Shown: positions 54,366 to 64,000 of the stretch, piece after piece
How the letters are laid out: each line of letters opens with the position of its first letter
Position numbering within the stretch: position 1 is the stretch's first letter
NCBI GenBank assembly: GCA_017139535.1
Contig: WOUO01000036.1
Coordinates: 124,001 to 188,000 of the forward strand
Reading direction: 5' to 3'
Source: Trichocladium uniseriatum
Lineage: Eukaryota; Ascomycota; Sordariomycetes; Sordariales; Chaetomiaceae
Length of the DNA: 64,000 nucleotides
The notes under the pieces: model-generated
Databases searched by the model: none
What the model saw: only the letters and a program-made list of their open reading frames with translations
What the model was told of the DNA's origin: nothing
Made by a program: the position numbers and the translations under genes

Positions 54366-56111
54366 ATGGTCGTCTGCCCGATTTGCAACCGGGGCGTCAA
54401 AGCTTCCGAAATCAACAGCCACATCGATTCGGCCTGCCAATCCTTCCTCCTCGACGAATCCCAAAAAGAGACGGCACCCGCATCCTCTTCCCCGCCGACC
54501 GGAACACAGAACAGCTCCCAGCCACCGAGCTCAACCCAGAAAAAGCGATCTGCATCCACCTTCTTCCAGACTCCGTCGGCGAAACGACAGGCCCTTACGA
54601 ATGGCCGGCCATTTCCACCATCAAAACCCAACGGGAATGCGGGGTCCAAGGTTGGGATGAAGCGGAGTTACGATGAGGGGCCAGGCTACGACAGTCCTCA
54701 GGTGCACGGGAGGGGAGAGGGGAATGGAGGACTACAGAGCGACGAGACGGCCGCGGCAGTAGGGCCAGCCGAACCGCGACAGCCCGGGCCCGTGGCGAAA
54801 CGATCCAAGACCAGCCGGTCTGCCCCGCTCGCTGAGCGCATGCGCCCGGACACGCTAGATGATGTATTTGGGCAGGATCTGGTTGGGCCGAATGGCGTGT
54901 TGCGCTCGCTAATCGAGACGGACCGCGTGCCGAGCATGATCTTATGGGGCGGGTCGGGCACCGGCAAGACGACTATTGCGAGGTGTATTGCGCGGCGGGT
55001 AGGGAGCCGGTTTATTGAGCTGAATGCGACGAGCACGGGCGTGGCAGAATGCAAGAAGCTCTTTACCGAGGCGGCCAACGAGCTTGGGTTAACGGGGCGC
55101 AAGACGATTATCTTTTGCGACGAGATTCACCGATTTAACAAGGGGCAGCAGGATGTGTTTCTGAAGCCGGTCGAGGCCGGGACCATAACCCTGATCGGCG
55201 CCACCACCGAGAACCCCAGTTTCCGGGTACAGGGAGCGCTACTCAGCCGGTGCCGGACCTTCACTCTCCAGCCCCTCTCCCAAGAGGACATCCAGCGCAT
55301 CCTCTTACGCGCCCTCCAACAAGAAGTCGAAAACGAAGGCCTCGAACTCAGCCCCCTCATCGACGACGAACTCCTGCACTACCTCTCAGCCTTTGCCGAC
55401 GGCGACGCCCGCACGGCCCTCAACCTTCTCGAACTCACCCTCTCCCTCACCACCCGCCCCTCCTCCGACCCCTCCCAACCCCCACCCACCAAAGAAACCC
55501 TCAAAGCCGCCCTCACAAAGACCCTCGTTTACGATCGCGCCGGCGACCAACACTACGACACCATCTCGGCCTTCCATAAATCCATCCGCGGCTCCGACCC
55601 CGACGCCGCCCTCTACTACCTCGCCCGCATGCTCCAATCCGGCGAAGACCCCTTATTCATCGCCCGCCGCCTCGTCGTCGTCGCCTCCGAAGACGTCGGC
55701 CTCGCAGATAACTCCCTCCTCCCGCTCGCCACGGCCACTTACACCGCCACGCAGCAGATCGGCATGCCCGAGGCGCGCATCCCGCTGGCGCACTGCACCG
55801 TGGCGCTGTGCCTTGCGCCCAAGAGTACGCGCGCGTACAGGGGGCTGAATAATGCGCTTTCGGCGCTGCAGGAGCCTGGGGTGGCTGGGTTGCCGGTGCC
55901 TGTGCATTTGAGGAATGCGCCGACGAGGTTGTTGCGGGAGATGGGGGTCGGGAAGGAGTACAAGTATCCGCCAAATTATCGGGATGGGAGGGTGAGGCAG
56001 GATTATTTGCCGGAGGGGTTGGTGGGGAGGAGGTTTTTGGAGGAAAGGGATTTGGGGACGGAGGTGGATCCGGATGTTGAGATGGGGGACTCGGAGGGGA
56101 GGGGAGGGTGA
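54366..56111 (+). CDS. MGS1: Mgs1/WRNIP1-type AAA+ ATPase
   Basis: A single exon from the ATG at 54366 encodes 581 residues, near yeast Mgs1 in length. The N-terminus has a UBZ4 ubiquitin-binding zinc finger (CPIC, then His and Cys after 11 and 4 residues: C-x2-C-x11-H-x4-C). A disordered region to about 145 includes basic nuclear-signal-like clusters. The AAA+ core follows: PLAERMRPDTLDDVFGQ, Walker A GGSGTGKT at 195-202, Walker B IIFCDEIHRF, sensor-1 region GATTENPSF and a Cys-Arg finger region LLSRCRTF. The C-terminal RarA/MgsA domain shows FHKSIRGSDPDAALYYLARM and DVGLADNSLLPLA. The protein acts at stalled replication forks with ubiquitinated PCNA, limiting recombination and DNA polymerase delta. 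The start chosen places the zinc finger directly after it. Confidence 0.95.
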   Translation: MVVCPICNRGVKASEINSHIDSACQSFLLDESQKETAPASSSPPTGTQNSSQPPSSTQKKRSASTFFQTPSAKRQALTNGRPFPPSKPNGNAGSKVGMKRSYDEGPGYDSPQVHGRGEGNGGLQSDETAAAVGPAEPRQPGPVAKRSKTSRSAPLAERMRPDTLDDVFGQDLVGPNGVLRSLIETDRVPSMILWGGSGTGKTTIARCIARRVGSRFIELNATSTGVAECKKLFTEAANELGLTGRKTIIFCDEIHRFNKGQQDVFLKPVEAGTITLIGATTENPSFRVQGALLSRCRTFTLQPLSQEDIQRILLRALQQEVENEGLELSPLIDDELLHYLSAFADGDARTALNLLELTLSLTTRPSSDPSQPPPTKETLKAALTKTLVYDRAGDQHYDTISAFHKSIRGSDPDAALYYLARMLQSGEDPLFIARRLVVVASEDVGLADNSLLPLATATYTATQQIGMPEARIPLAHCTVALCLAPKSTRAYRGLNNALSALQEPGVAGLPVPVHLRNAPTRLLREMGVGKEYKYPPNYRDGRVRQDYLPEGLVGRRFLEERDLGTEVDPDVEMGDSEGRGG

Positions 56112-56619
56112 TACGTATTGTACCTTGGTATAATTTGGGGTGTGTTGGCATAGGAACTGGGTGGGGAGTTGGTGTGATGTTGACTTGGGCACGGGAGATA
56201 CACCCCTCGTTAGATGTGGGATGCTGTTGGTTATATGCATGGACTGGATAGAGGGCATATCCACCTGTAGGAAACACATGGGCTGTCAGTCACCATGGGC
56301 ATTTGCTCGGCAGAGATACCAAGTATCCCTCTTCCCGCTGGTGCTAACCAGATAGGCGTGAAGCAATATGCAACATGTTGGTTTAGGTATATACAAAAGG
56401 TTTAGACCAAAATTGTCCTGCGATAACCTCAAGTTTTCAAGACCATTTCCGGGTATAAGGGTGTTCCAGCCAGCCCCTTTTCCTTCATCAATCTGTCATG
56501 GTGGTCTCCCTCTAACAAACTGCACCTACAGCACTGCACCCTCTCATGGACGCAACCTCTCCGGGCCACTCGGCTACCTGTACTCATAGTCACGGTCTCT
56601 CCTCGAGGACACTCGAGCC
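56112..56619. other. Convergent intergenic region
   Basis: About 510 bases between the 3' ends of Mgs1 (plus) and the Gly-rich protein (minus). No gene was seen. Confidence 0.5.
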
Positions 56620-57156
56620 TCAGGGCGCCTGGCTTCCGCCTCCCGCGGGTCTCTCTTCGTAGACGACCGGGCCTCGGAACGCCGGGGTTCTTCCCCGCGC
56701 GACCCGGGCCGGCGGCCTGTCGCTGGTGCGGCTGCCGCCCATGCTGAGCCCCGACATGCCGCCGATAATGTCGTACGCGGTCTTTGACGGGGCAGTGCGG
56801 CTGCCGCCACCACCACCACCGCTGCCACGGGAGCGCGTTGTGCCGTAGGCGGCGGTGGTGTATGCCGATCCACCCCCACCGCCGGTGGCAGTCGGATAGT
56901 AGGCACCTCCTCCAGTTGCGCCGGAATCACCCCCACCGCCCTGGTAATAACCGGACCCAGAGCCGCCGCCGCCGCCGCCGCGGGATGAGCCGCCAGGAGC
57001 GGCGGGCGGCGGTGATTGTTTCTTCTCGCGCTCCGGCGCTTGTTTTGGTTTATCGGTTTGGCATCGTGAGATGGCTGCCCATGCACCTTCGGCCTGCGCG
57101 GCCACCGGGGAATTGCACCGCGGAAATTCTATGAGCCATCTCCTAGCACATTTCAT
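56620..57156 (-). CDS. Small Gly/Ser-rich protein, unidentified
   Basis: A minus-strand frame of 178 codons opens with an ATG at 57156-57154. After a mixed N-terminus (about 40 residues) it becomes Gly-rich with Tyr and Ser: SSRGGGGGGSGSGYYQGGGG, then GGGSAYTTAAYGTTRSRGSG. A short more ordered block KTAYDIIGGMSGLSMGG precedes a basic C-terminus with RGRTPAFRGPVVYEERP. Composition suggests a disordered or RNA-binding-like protein. No family was recognised. A second minus-strand frame stays open over the same DNA and ends in an Arg/Glu-rich tail; it lacks an ATG, so it is not called, although an intron could connect to it. Start and end are therefore uncertain. Confidence 0.4.
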   Translation of the reverse strand: MKCARRWLIEFPRCNSPVAAQAEGAWAAISRCQTDKPKQAPEREKKQSPPPAAPGGSSRGGGGGGSGSGYYQGGGGDSGATGGGAYYPTATGGGGGSAYTTAAYGTTRSRGSGGGGGGSRTAPSKTAYDIIGGMSGLSMGGSRTSDRPPARVARGRTPAFRGPVVYEERPAGGGSQAP

Positions 57157-57390
57157 GGTTTGCTGCTTTCTTGCCGCGACCTCTATCTACACCAAGGCCG
57201 CTGCGCTACTATACCCGGCCAACCGATTTGTCCTCTACTGTACCCGACCTAGATCCTTTGTATCCCTCTTCACTCTGACGCCACCGGCCCTCTCGTCCTT
57301 GATAGCCCTCAAAGTTGTTTTCAACGAGGCCTCTTGCCACCAGTGGACTTACTTCTCGAACCGAAAAGTCTGCTGCGTCCATTACGGTCC

Positions 57391-58822
57391 ATGTCAAGAC
57401 TATCGTTGGCCAGCACCAGCTCCCGCTTCCTAGCCCAGACCCCAACTTCCCAGTTCTGATGGTTCAGCTTCCAATAGTTCCAGTCCCAAAGGCAGCAAAG
57501 AAGAGGATGAGCCACTCGCGAGAGCCCAAGCCAAGCTAGCCGAGTGGCATGCCACTGCTCGTCATCTTGCATCCCACATGGCTGCGCCGAAACGTTTGGA
57601 GTTTAGCCTGGTTTGCGACATCGATCCTCGGCATGAAAAGGCCGTCGAAGTGGCTATCTCGGCCGCCGTCGAGCCGCTCCGTCTTTTGCCATTGCTCCGG
57701 AGCTGCCACGTCCGGCTCTGCAAGACGCCTGATCCTCTGCTCCGCAAGGTAGCGCAGGATGCCGTTTTACAAACCTCCGACATCGCTACCCCACGGGAAG
57801 CCGACCTCGACAAAGATCGCGTTTGTAACTCTCCCGCGTGAGCTCCGGCTGCGCATCCTCGAGTTCACCGACCTTGTCACCCGAACAAGGAGGTCTCGTG
57901 GAGCAGACAAGACTGCAAATACGTATGGACCGATGCCGGAGGCGGCTCACAGTGTCTGGACGACATCCAATCCCGCTGCCAATTCTTTGAATGCTGGTAC
58001 CGCGCCGACACTCCCTCCGGGCGGCGTCTCAACATCGGCTGTTTCTGCAGCCGCCGCCACGCCACCTTCTCATCAACCTGCACCTTCTGGATCCCCCCAC
58101 CTCCCTCTTCCTCACCTGCCGCACCCTCTACCACGACGCCCCAACTCGCCTTCTTCTCCACCAACCGCTTCATCATCCACGACCTCCACCTCTCCCCTCC
58201 CTAGCTCCTCACCTCCCCCAAAATCTTCCGCGGCGGCACATCCCTCCGCTTCCCCTACCCCCTCCCCCGCCTCGCCATCTCCCACTTCCTCCGCACCCAC
58301 ATCCCCCGCCAATCCCTCCCCCACCTCCGCTTCCTCGAACTCGTCTTCCCCCCTTACCTCCCCGAAACCTGGCCCCAGGCAGATCACCCCGCCATCCACG
58401 ACTGGCGCAACACCCTCGCCTGGCTGGCCCGCGAAAAACTCACCTCCCCGGCGCTAACGGTGCGTGTGGTGGGGGCTGAAGTGAGTCAGTACACGCCGGG
58501 TACATACACGCCTACCATGACACCTGACGAGGGGGATTTGATTCACGGGGGGTACTCGGCGGTGATGGATCCCGTGAGGGAGTTTGTGGCGCAGGGAGGG
58601 GGGTTGGGGAGGTTTTATGTGGATTTGCCGGATCCGTGGCGGTGGGTGGCCGGGGTGAGGGAAAGGTGGGGAGGGGAGGGCGGGAGGGAGTGGTTTGGGA
58701 AGAGGAAGAGGGTGGTGAAGAGAGAGGCGGAGAGGTGGGTTATGGGGGGGAGGTATGATAAACAAGGGAAGGGGGAGCCGGGGGAGGGTTTTTGGAAGCA
58801 TGTATTTTATGATCATGCGTAG
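57391..58822 (+). pseudogene. F-box-like fungal gene, multiply frameshifted
   Basis: A single protein can be followed across all three plus frames: MSRLSLASTSSRFLAQTPTS (ATG at 57391), then KEEDEPLARAQAKLAEWHAT, MAAPKRLEFSLVCDIDPRHE, FVTLPRELRLRILEFTDLVT (F-box-like), KEVSWSRQDCKYVWTDAGG, SRCQFFECWYRADTP, SLFLTCRTLYHDAP, FFSTNRFIIHDLHLSPP and HLRFLELVFPPYLPETW, to HVFYDHA at 58822. Frame changes fall near 57453, 57800, 57880, 58090 and 58150, several in C runs. An in-frame TAG at 58202-58204 stands where Gln would fit. Such proteins are probably ubiquitin-ligase adaptors. With five frame changes and a stop, this copy is dead unless the sequence itself has errors. Confidence 0.6.
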
Positions 58823-59460
58823 GGAGTTTGGGACGAAGAGGGAGAGTTCACGGGGGTAATCCAGTCGTTGACTTTACAACCATGAAGTGGTGACATTGGG
58901 TTGCTCCAGAGCACCCAAAATTTATTGTACCTAAGCTCCTGGCTTTCCTACATAAAGATGCTCGGTCTAGAGCCGTAGTCATCACCTTATCTTCCGTCGA
59001 TTTCTCCTTGCCCGTATGCCAGATTGCGGACAAAACAAAGATGTAACAGGTACCAGCCTTCCTCCCCTGCATCTTTCACCGTCTCAAACTCTTCCAGAGA
59101 GGAGTCTATACTTGTACTAAATCAGCCCAACTCCACTTCTCCTCTTCCCTTCTCTCCTTCTCCGCAACCTTGGTATATACGCTTCCTCCCCTGTTTGTTT
59201 GTTAGCGTAGTACCTACCTACTTGTCCTTTTTCTATTCTTCCCTTGCTCTTTTCTCTCTTTCTTCCCTCTTTCTCTTTCTTCCCTCTTTCTTTTCCCTCC
59301 TTCTCTTTCTTCCCTCTTTCCTTTCCATCTTTCTTCTTTTCCTTTTTTTTTCTCTCTTTATCTCTGTTTTCTTCTTATTCTTGTTCTTTTTCTCTTTTCT
59401 CTTTCTTCTTTCGTTCCTTTCTCTTTTCTCTCCTTGCAACGTTTGGACTTAATCAACACT
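58823..59460. other. Intergenic, mostly polypyrimidine
   Basis: About 640 bases between the F-box-like relic (plus) and the 3' end of the repeat-tail protein (minus). The second half is a long C/T tract (listed separately). No gene was seen. Confidence 0.5.
59223..59441. repeat. Polypyrimidine tract
   Basis: About 220 bases that are almost only C and T on the plus strand, with repeated short units such as tctttcttccc. On the minus strand it is an A/G tract just downstream of the stop codon of the repeat-tail protein, so it is probably its 3' untranslated region. Such tracts can form triplex DNA. Confidence 0.8.
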
Positions 59461-60767
59461 TTAACCACCACGCCCACCGCGCCCCGCACCACCACCGCGG
59501 CCGGTGTTAGGAGGAGCGCCACCACGGCCGGTGTTGGGAGGAGGAGGAGGAGGAGCACCACCACGACCCTGGTTGAGAGGAGGAGGAGCACCACCACGAC
59601 CCTGGTTGAGAGGAGGAGGAGCACCGCCACGGCCCTGGTTGGGAGGAGGAGCACCGCGACCCTGGTTAGCAGGAGGAAGAGGGGCACCACGGCCCTGGTT
59701 CGGAGGAGGAGCACCACGGCCTTGGTTGGGAGGAGGAGCAGCGCCACGGCCCTGGTTGGGAGGAGGAGCAGCGCCACGGCCCTGGTTTGGAGGAGGAGCA
59801 CCACCACGACCGGCAGCACCACCGCCACGTCCGGCGGCGTTGCCTGGCGCGGGGGCGTTGCCTGGCCCGCCGGTGTTGGGCTGCGGCACTCTGTACGGCA
59901 GTCTATGCCGCTGCTGCACGTCGGTGACAAGACGCGCAAAGTTGCGAGCCCAGAAGTGGCCGTTCTCGACAGGGAGGTCACGGTAGTAGACGACCGGAGT
60001 GGCCGAGCCGGATACCGTCACTGGCTGGGCAAAGAACTTGCCGATGACGTCGTGGAAGCCTGCGCCATGCCAGTTGATCAGGGTCACCGGCGCCTGCGGC
60101 TGCGGTCTCAGGCTCTCGCGCTGAATCGGTTGCCCAGTGGGGCCAAGGATGCCGGCAATGGCCCAGTCCACGATGCCTGCGGCATGCGCGCGGACAAAGC
60201 CTTGAGCGCTGCAGCAGTTTGTCAGTAGTTTTCCGGACGTAGAAGCATGGGAACGGCGACTTACACCCAGTCGCGGCATCCGTCAAAGTAGCCGTTGATG
60301 TCGACAAAGTCGAAAGTTTTCATGTCGGTTCTCATGGTGTTCGGTAGCTGAGGATGCGCGCCATTGACCAAATTGATCATGTCGGCAAGGGTGATGGAAC
60401 GCAGAAGCCGAAACTGGAAGCCGGCGGCCGCGCGATCCGTCCGGCCAGTGTAACCACAAAGCTTGATCTGGCAGGCTCCGGGGCCCTGCTCGCCCGAGTC
60501 CTCGCCTTCGCCCAGCTCCATGGAAACGCGCGCCGAGTGGATTAGGTTGTTGGGCCCGATCGGATTGGCAAAGTTGAGCTTGAACACGACATGGGGCTTG
60601 ACGTCGTTGGTGTAGAGGAACTCGACGGTGAACTGTTCGATTCGCACACCCAGAGCATCATACAGATTCTTGAATCGGGTGCGACTTGCGTGCCGCACAT
60701 CGCGCGCGTCGTAGGTGTTAGTGGCCTCGTTCGTGATGTTGTCTGCGGGCTCGTATGGGGCGGCCAT
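59461..60767 (-). CDS. Unidentified protein with Pro/Asn-Gln-Gly-Arg-Gly repeat tail
   Basis: Exons 60767-60265 and 60208-59461 on the minus strand join in frame to 416 residues. The first about 290 residues look globular: RTRFKNLYDALGVRIEQFTV, EFLYTNDVKPHVVFKLNFAN, FQFRLLRSITLADMINLVNG, and across the intron GCRDWV to AQGFVRAHAAGIVDWAIAG. I recognise no family. From about residue 300 on, the protein is built of ten NQGRG or NTGRG units separated by short Pro runs, ending GRGGGAGRGGRGG. RGG-like tails bind RNA or drive condensates in other proteins, so an RNA-related role is possible. The start is the only ATG in frame. The intron is 56 nt with GTAAGT and GCAG borders. Confidence 0.75.
59500..59815 (-). 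repeat. Coding minisatellite of about 27-36 bp units
   Basis: On the plus strand units like ccctggttgagaggaggag with agcaccaccacga recur about ten times from 59500 to 59815. Read on the minus strand each unit encodes NQGRG plus Gly/Ala and a Pro run. Unit length varies in multiples of three, keeping the frame. Confidence 0.85.
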
Positions 60768-61781
60768 GATGGACAGGCGGTTTTGGTTTTCAAACGTGAG
60801 GTGTGTGTTGTGAACTTGAAATGTTCCTTTCGCCAGGAGAGGAACAGGAGGGAGGAAAGGAGTAGGTGTTGAGTATGGACTAGAAGACGGATGGGTAGCC
60901 AAATCGTCAGTTGAGGTGTCATCAAGCCCGTACTTATAGAACTGCACAGGAGCTCTTTGTGCTCTTCAGCTCGCTGCCAACGGAATCCCAATGGTCATCT
61001 TGTCGGCGTATCAGAATTTAGAATCCCCCCCCCCCCCCCAAGACACACGCCGTGAGGATGAGGCCGAGCCTGAAACATGGTTCAGTATCACGAGGCCGGC
61101 GGTGCTAAAATTACCTTGGGTAGATGTGGTCCAGTAGAAGCGCAATCGAGGGCCAGAGAAGAAGAGACGCTTGAGTTTTTTCCCAGCTTTGTAACCGTGT
61201 AACGGGAGGTCGTGATGGCGCAGACGAAGGAATGTTTCAGGTCAAGGTCTATGCGCAAGGTCTATCCGAACTTGGAAATACTTGGACAAGTTATTTATGT
61301 TCTTGTCAGAACTCAAAATTGACCGACCATCAGCCTTGATAAGGTGCGGGTAGCCTTTGGTCCAGGGCGCGGCGAGGATAATCTTGTGTGACGATCTTGT
61401 CCGAACCTGAAACCCCCTGCCGTTGCATTTAGGATCGAGCCACGCAATTCATGGACTACGCCGTCAGGACTACGCCGCCAGGAGTGGTCATGCATCTCGC
61501 ATCGCCGGGCCGCAACTCGGATTCTACTGTGTAACAGTTACACTGTAACTCAAGAGGTCTGGATGCCAAGCCGCTAATTCCTCAGGCCCATTGCGTCGGG
61601 ATTGCTTCCGAAACTTTGTACATTATGGCGGGGCCCCTTGGCTTTCGGGGTCCCTGGGCTTCCATGGCAACCTACCCACTTTCAACTCCCACTCCCCACA
61701 GCCGTTCATCGACATTCGCCATTCATCTCCATACCTACCACTCCATACCTACCACCATCTTTTGTACCCAGACACGAAATC
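60768..61781. other. Divergent intergenic region with a poly-C run
   Basis: About 1 kb between the minus-strand repeat-tail gene and the plus-strand phosphotransferase gene. It includes 15 consecutive C at 61025-61039. No gene was seen; both promoters should be here. Confidence 0.5.
61025..61039. repeat. Mononucleotide run of 15 C
   Basis: Fifteen consecutive C on the plus strand in the divergent promoter region. The length is likely polymorphic and prone to sequencing error. Confidence 0.9.
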
Positions 61782-62782
61782 ATGCCAGCAGCCAATCCAC
61801 CACGCAATGGCGCGGCACCACCGCCGCCCTCGGACCCAAATGCGGCCGCGAGGCAGTACGCCCAGACCATCTCCGAAGACGATCTCTACCAGCGGGCGCA
61901 GACGCTCTATGCACCGTTCCTTGCGTACCCGCCTAATCGCCCCATGGTCTTCGTCAAGTTTGGTGGCCCCGAGAAGCAGGCTGAGGGAGATATGCAGACG
62001 CTCGCCTTCAACTGGCTGCGCCAAGAGCGCCAAAGGAACCCGAGCTGCAACATCCACGCTCCCGAGGTCTTCAAGATGTTCACCAAAGACGGCTTGACCT
62101 TTATCATCATGCAGCTTGTCCCAGCAACACCGGTCCAGCAGTATGCCAAGAAATTCGACCCTCGCACTTGGGACCGCAACAAGGATGTCTACTACCGCAT
62201 GATTGCCGAGGGAGTCCACTTGCTGAGCCGCATGCCTGTCCCCGCTGGTGCCAGCCCGGGCCCGTTCTCGCGCGGCGAACGCCGCATCAAACACCTGCTC
62301 TTCAAGGACCAAACGGCCCCAGTCGTGTACCCCACCATTCAGGAGTTGCAAGACCACTTGAACAGGGTAAGTTGTAACTACCTATATCTGCCACCATGAA
62401 CATCGGTCGTGTGAGCGTCTTTGCTAAAGACCCCTTGCAGGTTGCAGAACGCGGGTACCGCAACGACCCTCGCCCGCCTCAGGTCGCTCTTGAGAGACAA
62501 CTCGTCTTCAGCTATACCGATTTCAATGACGAGAACTTCATGGTCACCACCGACCCCGACGGCCGTCCCCGTCTCTACATTGTTGACTTTGAACACGCCT
62601 CGTTTCTGCCCCTCAGCTTTCTCGCCTACGCCGTGTTGGAACCCAACTCCCGCTGGTTTCTGTGCACTTGGATAGCCGATCGGTTTGGCGCCTCTCTTCC
62701 GCGGAACAATCTTGCCGTGATGCAGAGGATATTTTACATGTTTCAAATCAGCACAGCAAAAATTGGACTCAAGAAGAAATAG
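61782..62782 (+). CDS. APH-like phosphotransferase (kinase-like fold)
   Basis: Exons 61782-62366 and 62441-62782 encode 308 residues. The start at 61782 (MPAANPPRNGAAPPPPSDPN) is the first in-frame ATG. The C-terminal half carries the catalytic-loop pattern YTDFNDENFMV, which corresponds to the aminoglycoside-phosphotransferase motif H-x-D-x4-N, here with Thr instead of His, and the metal-binding VDFEHASFLP. The N-terminal half has an adenine-pocket-like FIIMQLVPATPVQQY. Fungi have many such proteins of unknown substrate. A small-molecule kinase role is inferred; the changed catalytic His does not by itself exclude activity. The intron is 74 nt with GTAAGT and TTGCAG. Confidence 0.75.
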
Positions 62783-64000
62783 TTGGTGCCCCTTTGACGA
62801 GCACCATCAGTACACACGCAATGATAAATGATGCAGGCGACGATGCGAAAGAAGGCCGAGCCTAGTTCTTGGAGAGGCACCGCTTAACTCGGCGGGCGTA
62901 CATCTTTGGTGGTTGGATGGGGCTGCTTGAGTTTGGAGGTGAAGGGTTCGGCCGCGTCTGGAATGTGGCCGACGGGCGCGAGGGCGGCCAGGCCCCGTGT
63001 GCATTATGGTTCATGTCATGTTGTTGTGGGACTGCCGGGTGCTGGACTCTCGGGAGAGGGGATGACGAAGAACTCGTGGACCTTAGTGCTGTACCAGGTG
63101 ACTGTCTTGACGGTTCAAACACGGTCGAGCTGGGTTAAGTGGATGTCATCCTGCCAGGTGGCATCGTTAGGATCTATCTTAGGTTGGCTTTCTGATATTG
63201 ATGGTAGGGTGGGAGACATGGCGAGCAGGCGGACGGCTCTGGAGCTGCACGCCTTCAGGAATTGTGCGGCTGATATACCCGAGTCCAGGCAGGATCTGTT
63301 CCGGTTCATGATCGTGTACGAGAGGGCAATAGTCGACGTGGTAAAGACCGTGGCCAAACAGGTCTAGAACTACGACACCAAGACAGTTCCCATTCTGTTC
63401 TATGGGATGAAAGAGTCGGGGGTATCTTTGCCCCTGGTCTTGTGAGGTCAAGAGTTTGTTGTAGTGGCGACGCACTACACTAAGAAACAAACAGGGGAGG
63501 AGGTGTACTTAACCCCCCTTACCTCGGCGCACCGATCCGATCCGAGGTCTTCATGGGAACGACCTGCCGACGTGATCGAGAACGACCACATCTTTTTCGG
63601 GAACGAACCCTTGCATGACTGACCAAACAACGTCGATGTCCTCCGTGACGATCTCTCATCTTGAGATTCTGGACACGTGGTTGGTGCTGTGCCTTCGCAG
63701 CACTTCAGGTCGGACGGGAATTCCATGCCGGACTGGAGCTGGGATGAATCAGGCTTATCTAGTAAGCACCTGCTGCCAGACCTATCTTGGTCAAGTTATA
63801 GAGTCTTATTCTCAGCGTGGGGTTCAGATTTCTGCCTGCCCGCCCTCCGCGGTGCGCAACGCTTGCTGCCAGCCCGCCCAACTTCGCCTCCGCAAGGCAG
63901 TTTTAGCGGCTCCAAGGTCGGTTCCCCCGAGTGGGACAGCGGCCGTCAGCTTTGGGGTCGAAGGGTTGCGGGCATTTCCGGGGTGCCTCACATGGAGCCT
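62783..64000. other. Intergenic to window edge, possible decayed frame
   Basis: About 1.2 kb with no gene I can defend. One plus-strand frame from about 62906 to beyond 63780 has only a few stops and includes ESRQDLFRFMIVYERAIVDV and EEVYLTPLTSAHRSDPRSS, which read like protein. The stops (63365-63367 and at least three more) prevent a call. It could be a relic or chance in GC-rich DNA. Confidence 0.3.

Noticed and set aside
59434..60228. Plus-strand frame rich in Thr/Arg/Ser repeats opposite the repeat-tail gene
   Set aside because: It mirrors the coding minisatellite; the minus strand has the spliced globular domain and a proper start.
1..64000. tRNA, rRNA or CRISPR content
   Set aside because: Scanning for the tRNA B-box pattern (GGTTCGANTCC) and its complement gave only isolated partial matches without cloverleaf partners; no regular spaced repeats or rRNA-like stretches were seen.

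Overview
The window looks like a piece of a filamentous ascomycete chromosome, most likely from a Sordariomycete close to Sordariales/Chaetomiaceae. The evidence is compact genes with short introns (mostly 49-96 nt, GT...CTRAC...AG), GC-rich third codon positions, fungus-specific families (Zn(II)2Cys6 regulator, fungal rhodopsin-like membrane protein, sphingolipid C9-methyltransferase, exopolygalacturonase, Kre9-type surface domain), and dead genes whose stop codons look like CpA->TpA changes, the signature of repeat-induced point mutation (RIP). I saw no bacterial operons, CRISPR array, rRNA or convincing tRNA. Exon boundaries were placed by reading frame, splice consensus and recalled family conservation. 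No alignment was run.

Left part (1-13375): the 5' edge of an unknown minus-strand gene; 2.9 kb of gene-poor DNA with a hairpin and a 20-bp tandem repeat; a frameshifted CorA-like membrane protein; a five-exon Zn2Cys6 transcription factor; a Kre9-domain single-pass membrane protein; a DUF7587-like protein with a repetitive acidic Cys tail; a dead DUF7924-like gene containing an in-place inversion of about 325 bp; and a five-exon inorganic pyrophosphatase.

Middle part (13376-35068): a dense run of good genes. These are a secreted M28 aminopeptidase, an M13 neprilysin-like peptidase, battenin (CLN3/BTN1) divergent from a secreted exopolygalacturonase with a GC-AG intron, a sphingolipid C9-methyltransferase, and a 1422-residue disordered protein with a 2.8-kb upstream region.

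Accessory island (35069-39284): a truncated zinc alcohol dehydrogenase, an unidentified coding relic, a dead NACHT (NLR) gene and a LINE fragment lie next to each other. They are followed by an intact rhodopsin-like receptor gene and then by about 6 kb with only a possible small secreted-protein relic.

Right part (47070-64000): housekeeping genes return. These are a disordered LisH-like protein, an ARMH3 (DUF1741) protein, mitochondrial Isa1, the Mgs1/WRNIP1 AAA ATPase, a Gly-rich small protein, a badly broken F-box-like gene, a protein with a Pro/Asn-Gln-Gly-Arg-Gly repeat tail encoded by a minisatellite, and an APH-like phosphotransferase. The genes are mostly independent single-gene units. 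The functional themes are secreted peptidases and pectin degradation, membrane lipid and vacuole biology, and genome maintenance.
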